Shown: piece by piece, positions 26,717-64,000 of the stretch
How the letters are laid out: each line of letters opens with the position of its first letter
Numbering within the stretch: the first letter of the stretch is position 1
Origin: Apricaphanius iberus
Taxonomy: Eukaryota; Chordata; Actinopteri; Cyprinodontiformes; Aphaniidae
Reading direction: 5' to 3'
Assembly: GCA_028564705.1 (NCBI GenBank)
Contig: JAPXFQ010002688.1
Span: forward strand, 1,426,001 to 1,490,000
DNA: 64,000 nt
Made by a program: the position numbers and the translations under genes
Notes under the pieces: generated by a model
Database searches by the model: none
Seen by the model: only the letters and a program-made list of their open reading frames with translations
Told to the model about the DNA's origin: nothing

Positions 26717-26911
26717 TTCCAGAGATGTGACTTTGCGTCTCCTTGCTTCTCTCTCGCTTATTTCTCACAAACGCGAACAAAACGACTAAGTACGAGTTGA
26801 GTGTCTCTTGCTTCCCATACGCCACCGACACTCTGTACAGTCACTGGTACAGGAAGGAGCCTTGGCTTGGCCCCTGGGATTATTAGTTTTCAGTGAGGAG
26901 CCAATTAGATA

Positions 26912-61540
<34,629 letters not shown>

Positions 61541-62639
61541 CTGCGGAAAAAAAAGAAATCCAATTTATAGTTGTTAATGAGGACAGCGTGTACATTTATA
61601 AGAGCAGGCCAGTTGCCAAAAGGAAGTCACTGTTGGCATCAGAACTCAAAACCCTGTCAATAGCTTTGTGGTAACAACTGAAGAACATGACAAGTGGCCA
61701 TAAAACAGCACAATTTAGCTCTAAACAAGAGCTGGTTTCTACAACAAAATTTTCATAACATCCATAGGAAACAATAAAATGAGCATGCCAATAATTTCTC
61801 TGTTGATTAATCAGGAGAGGCAGAGTTTAATCCAAATATTTTGTCATTGCCCGCAGAGGCAGACCGGAATAGGCCAGCAGTATTCAGATCCATATATGGA
61901 CTTCCTTGCCAAATAAACAGGCCGATTCCATATCTCCAAAGTAAATTTAAACACAAGTTTCTTTTTCTTTCTTTTGTGTTGAGCAAAGACAAAAAAAAGC
62001 ACCTCATCATTGCTATTGCCCCAGCCCCCAACCCTTGTAAACAGTCTCTCTTCTCTGCAGGGGGCACAGCAATTAGGAGAATACAACTGTAGGGATAATG
62101 CTGCAAGACAGGCAGACAAAAGAGAGCTGAGAGACTGTCTAAGAGGGTGGTCGCTGCTGTCCTTCTGTCCGTCTGACTCTGTGTCAAAATAAGGCGAGAG
62201 CAGAAGCAGACAGTTTTAGGGAAAGCTGGCTCACAAGCTTCACAGTGACATGTAACCAAAATGGTGACTCTCATTTACTCGATGGATTCCATTCTGATTT
62301 ATTAGATTTTAAAACAATGCGAAAGTACCCAGAACCGTGCTCAGTGGGGGATTTTTTTAAGCAATGAAAAAATGTAACACTCTGCAAAGCTTATATAGGA
62401 CAATATTATAAGGACTATAGATTGAATATACCTATTCTGCCAGTTCCAGAATTATACACTGAGGTGTGTTGCAGATGTGTTGATTACTGTGCGGTGCTCC
62501 AAAAAAACCCCCAAAAAAACTGAAACGTATAATACTGAATCCCCAGTGGTTTACAAGACCAACCAATCTAACAATGCCCATTTCTCTTCAGCTTTTGATC
62601 ACACGAATACAGCCTGTCTGTGGAGTAGACAGTGCTACT

Positions 62640-63205
62640 TCTCAGCAACTCAATGTCTGGAATTCAGGCAATGTCCAAACATAGCCGGGTTTTTTAAAAA
62701 CGAAGATTTTCCTCCGCTCCTTAAAAAACAAAAAATAACATCTCCATCCACACATAACCAGATAAATGCGTTTTTTTCAGCATATTCATAGACGTGGCAA
62801 ACCTGTAGGGGGCAGTAGTTCTCCCAAATCCTATCCGCTCTCAGAGTAACTCAGTCATACAGCTTATAAAAGCAAACAAACAAAACACGCTTTAACAATG
62901 GATGATACCAACACAGCTCTGAGGGCATAAATGCTGTTTTTAAGAGTAAACACAGGTCACACAAGTGATGTTTGAGCATTTTTTGTCGCGGATAGTGTTG
63001 TTACGGTTCTAAAAACTCAGTTTTCGGCAGTCCACACGCAGATACTGAAAACGGAGAAAACGCAAATCCCCACTTTGGCTGGAGGTTTTAAATAGATTTG
63101 TTTTGGCCGAAAATCTCCGGTTACGTGTGGAAGACAAGCCAAACTGTAGGGGAGAAAAAAATCAGTTTTGTGAGATACCCAGCTACGTGTGGACAGGGCC
63201 TCAGG
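62640..63205. mobile_element. MITE-like repeat with 'cgtgtggacagggcc' end
   Basis: gcagtccacacgcagatact, gaaaacggagaaaacgc, cgaaaatctccggttacgtg and the terminal gctacgtgtggacagggcct. Phrases of this kind mark a common fish non-autonomous DNA element. Left edge uncertain. Confidence 0.4.
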
Positions 63206-63542
63206 CCCAAAAACTTCTTCCCAACTAGCATGGTTCAAATACCAAAGTTGTGTTTTACAGCATCTTCCACCTAAGTTTGTTTTAAAAGACTTTCTTTTCC
63301 TAACTGGTAATTATCTAGATTCATCTGGCTGCCTTGGGATTTGCTTCAAATATTCTCATCCTTTCACAAAAGAAAACAAAACTTAGATTAGAAGATGCTC
63401 TGTATTTTGTTCCAGTTTTTCGGAAGATGTACTTCCATATTTGTCAAACCAATACAGGTCAAAGATCACATTTCAGTGCTCGCTTTCTCTTTAGCATGGA
63501 CCTTCCATTTTTCACGTTTTATACATTTGGTTTCCTCTACTT

Positions 63543-64000
63543 AGGCCACGTCCACACTAAGCCAGATACTGCCTTAAACGTATAATTATTTAGTCTACAC
63601 CCCCCGATCGTCCACACTAACCCGGCATCGTTTAAGGTCTGTGGCCCCATAACTATTAGCCGGGTAACAGAGCCGTGTAAATCTTAATTCAACTGCTAAA
63701 CGAGAAAGGAAGTGGCGTCAATGAATGCTGCGTCAATAACAATACGACACTACAGACAAGACAACAGCGAAGAGTAATAAATCGATCTCGTCGTCTGTCC
63801 ACACCAAAAACTCTTCTTCCGAGCAGCTATTGTTCTCTTCGGTTAACGGGACAAGCAGATATGTACTGTGCTGTAGAGCTTCTTGTATATATTATGTAGG
63901 CGCTGGCGTCACATAGATTATACGCGTGTTTCTTGCGTCTTTTCGCACATGCCCAGTATTTGCACAGGTCGGTATGGGATTGCACAGTCATGGGAACTTA
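63543..64000. mobile_element. MITE-like repeat, right end off window
   Basis: Starts taggccacgtccacactaag, repeats the theme cgtccacactaacccggcat, and runs into ggaagtggcgtcaatgaatg and ggcgctggcgtcacatagat. Typical of fish DNA-transposon derivatives; the far end is not visible. Confidence 0.4.

Larger units (their letters stand above)
22501..26911. other. intergenic region and 3' UTR of gene B
   Basis: Holds a Tc1 relic (22672-23320), a short (TA)n (24164-24183) and a poly-A run (26323-26340). The part next to gene B (roughly 26000-26911) probably contains its 3' UTR; minus-strand AATAAA signals occur at 26711-26716, 26603-26608 and 26033-26038. The rest shows nothing recognisable. Confidence 0.6.
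61541..64000 (-). other. gene B intron 1 (partial)
   Basis: Should contain or precede the first coding exon of gene B, but no ATG-TAY-CC start segment with a donor was found on the minus strand. Two MITE-like stretches occur (62640-63205 and 63543-64000). Confidence 0.65.

Noticed and set aside
61807..62274. 155-residue minus-strand frame upstream of gene B exon 2
   Set aside because: Considered as the first exon of gene B, but it lacks the expected MYPQG-type start and has no in-phase donor; likely chance.

Overview
The window looks like vertebrate, very probably teleost fish, genomic DNA. It holds compact spliced genes inside AT-rich introns full of fish-type repeats: Tc1/mariner relics, hAT-like MITEs, a tRNA-derived SINE and LINE tails. 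I see no bacterial genes, operons, CRISPR arrays, rRNA or tRNA genes.

Two protein-coding genes are supported, and they are paralogues: Groucho/TLE transcriptional corepressors arranged tail to tail. Gene A (+ strand) enters from the left edge. Its eleven 3' exons, 3448-17325, encode the end of the nuclear-localisation/CcN region, the SP region and the complete WD40 propeller (536 residues and a stop). Gene B (- strand) runs from an exon at 61377-61540 to a stop at 26912. Its 19 exons give 775 residues, complete except for the very short first exon (normally about 8 residues), which must lie beyond the right edge or be unrecognisable here. All exons of each gene join in frame with GT/AG junctions.

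Layout: 1-3447 is an intron of gene A with a mariner relic; 3448-17325 is gene A; 17326-26911 is intergenic DNA carrying both 3' UTRs, possible conserved elements, MITEs and a Tc1 relic; 26912-61540 is gene B, with a 13.7 kb intron between its first two visible exons; 61541-64000 is the intron before it, rich in MITE-like DNA.

The most interesting signal is concerted evolution between the genes. WD40 exons 6-9 of A and B are about 94-96% identical at the nucleotide level, including silent sites. One 150 nt stretch is perfectly identical and runs 14 nt into the intron. The flanking exons 10-11 fall to about 79% and exon 5 is barely alignable. This is the pattern expected of ectopic gene conversion between inverted paralogues. 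The tail-to-tail arrangement also matches human TLE6 and TLE2. Other observations are a 17 nt micro-exon, a 96 nt stop-free intron whose retention would stay in frame, an alanine-rich N-terminal insertion in gene B, a candidate distal 3' UTR, a TATA-box/splice-donor unit inside the long intron, and two internally deleted Tc1 copies of one family.

Both proteins should act as nuclear corepressors: the Q domain tetramerises, the GP/CcN/SP regions carry regulatory and nuclear-import signals, and the WD40 propeller binds WRPW and eh1 peptides of DNA-binding repressors. Coordinates were read by eye; repeat boundaries are approximate.
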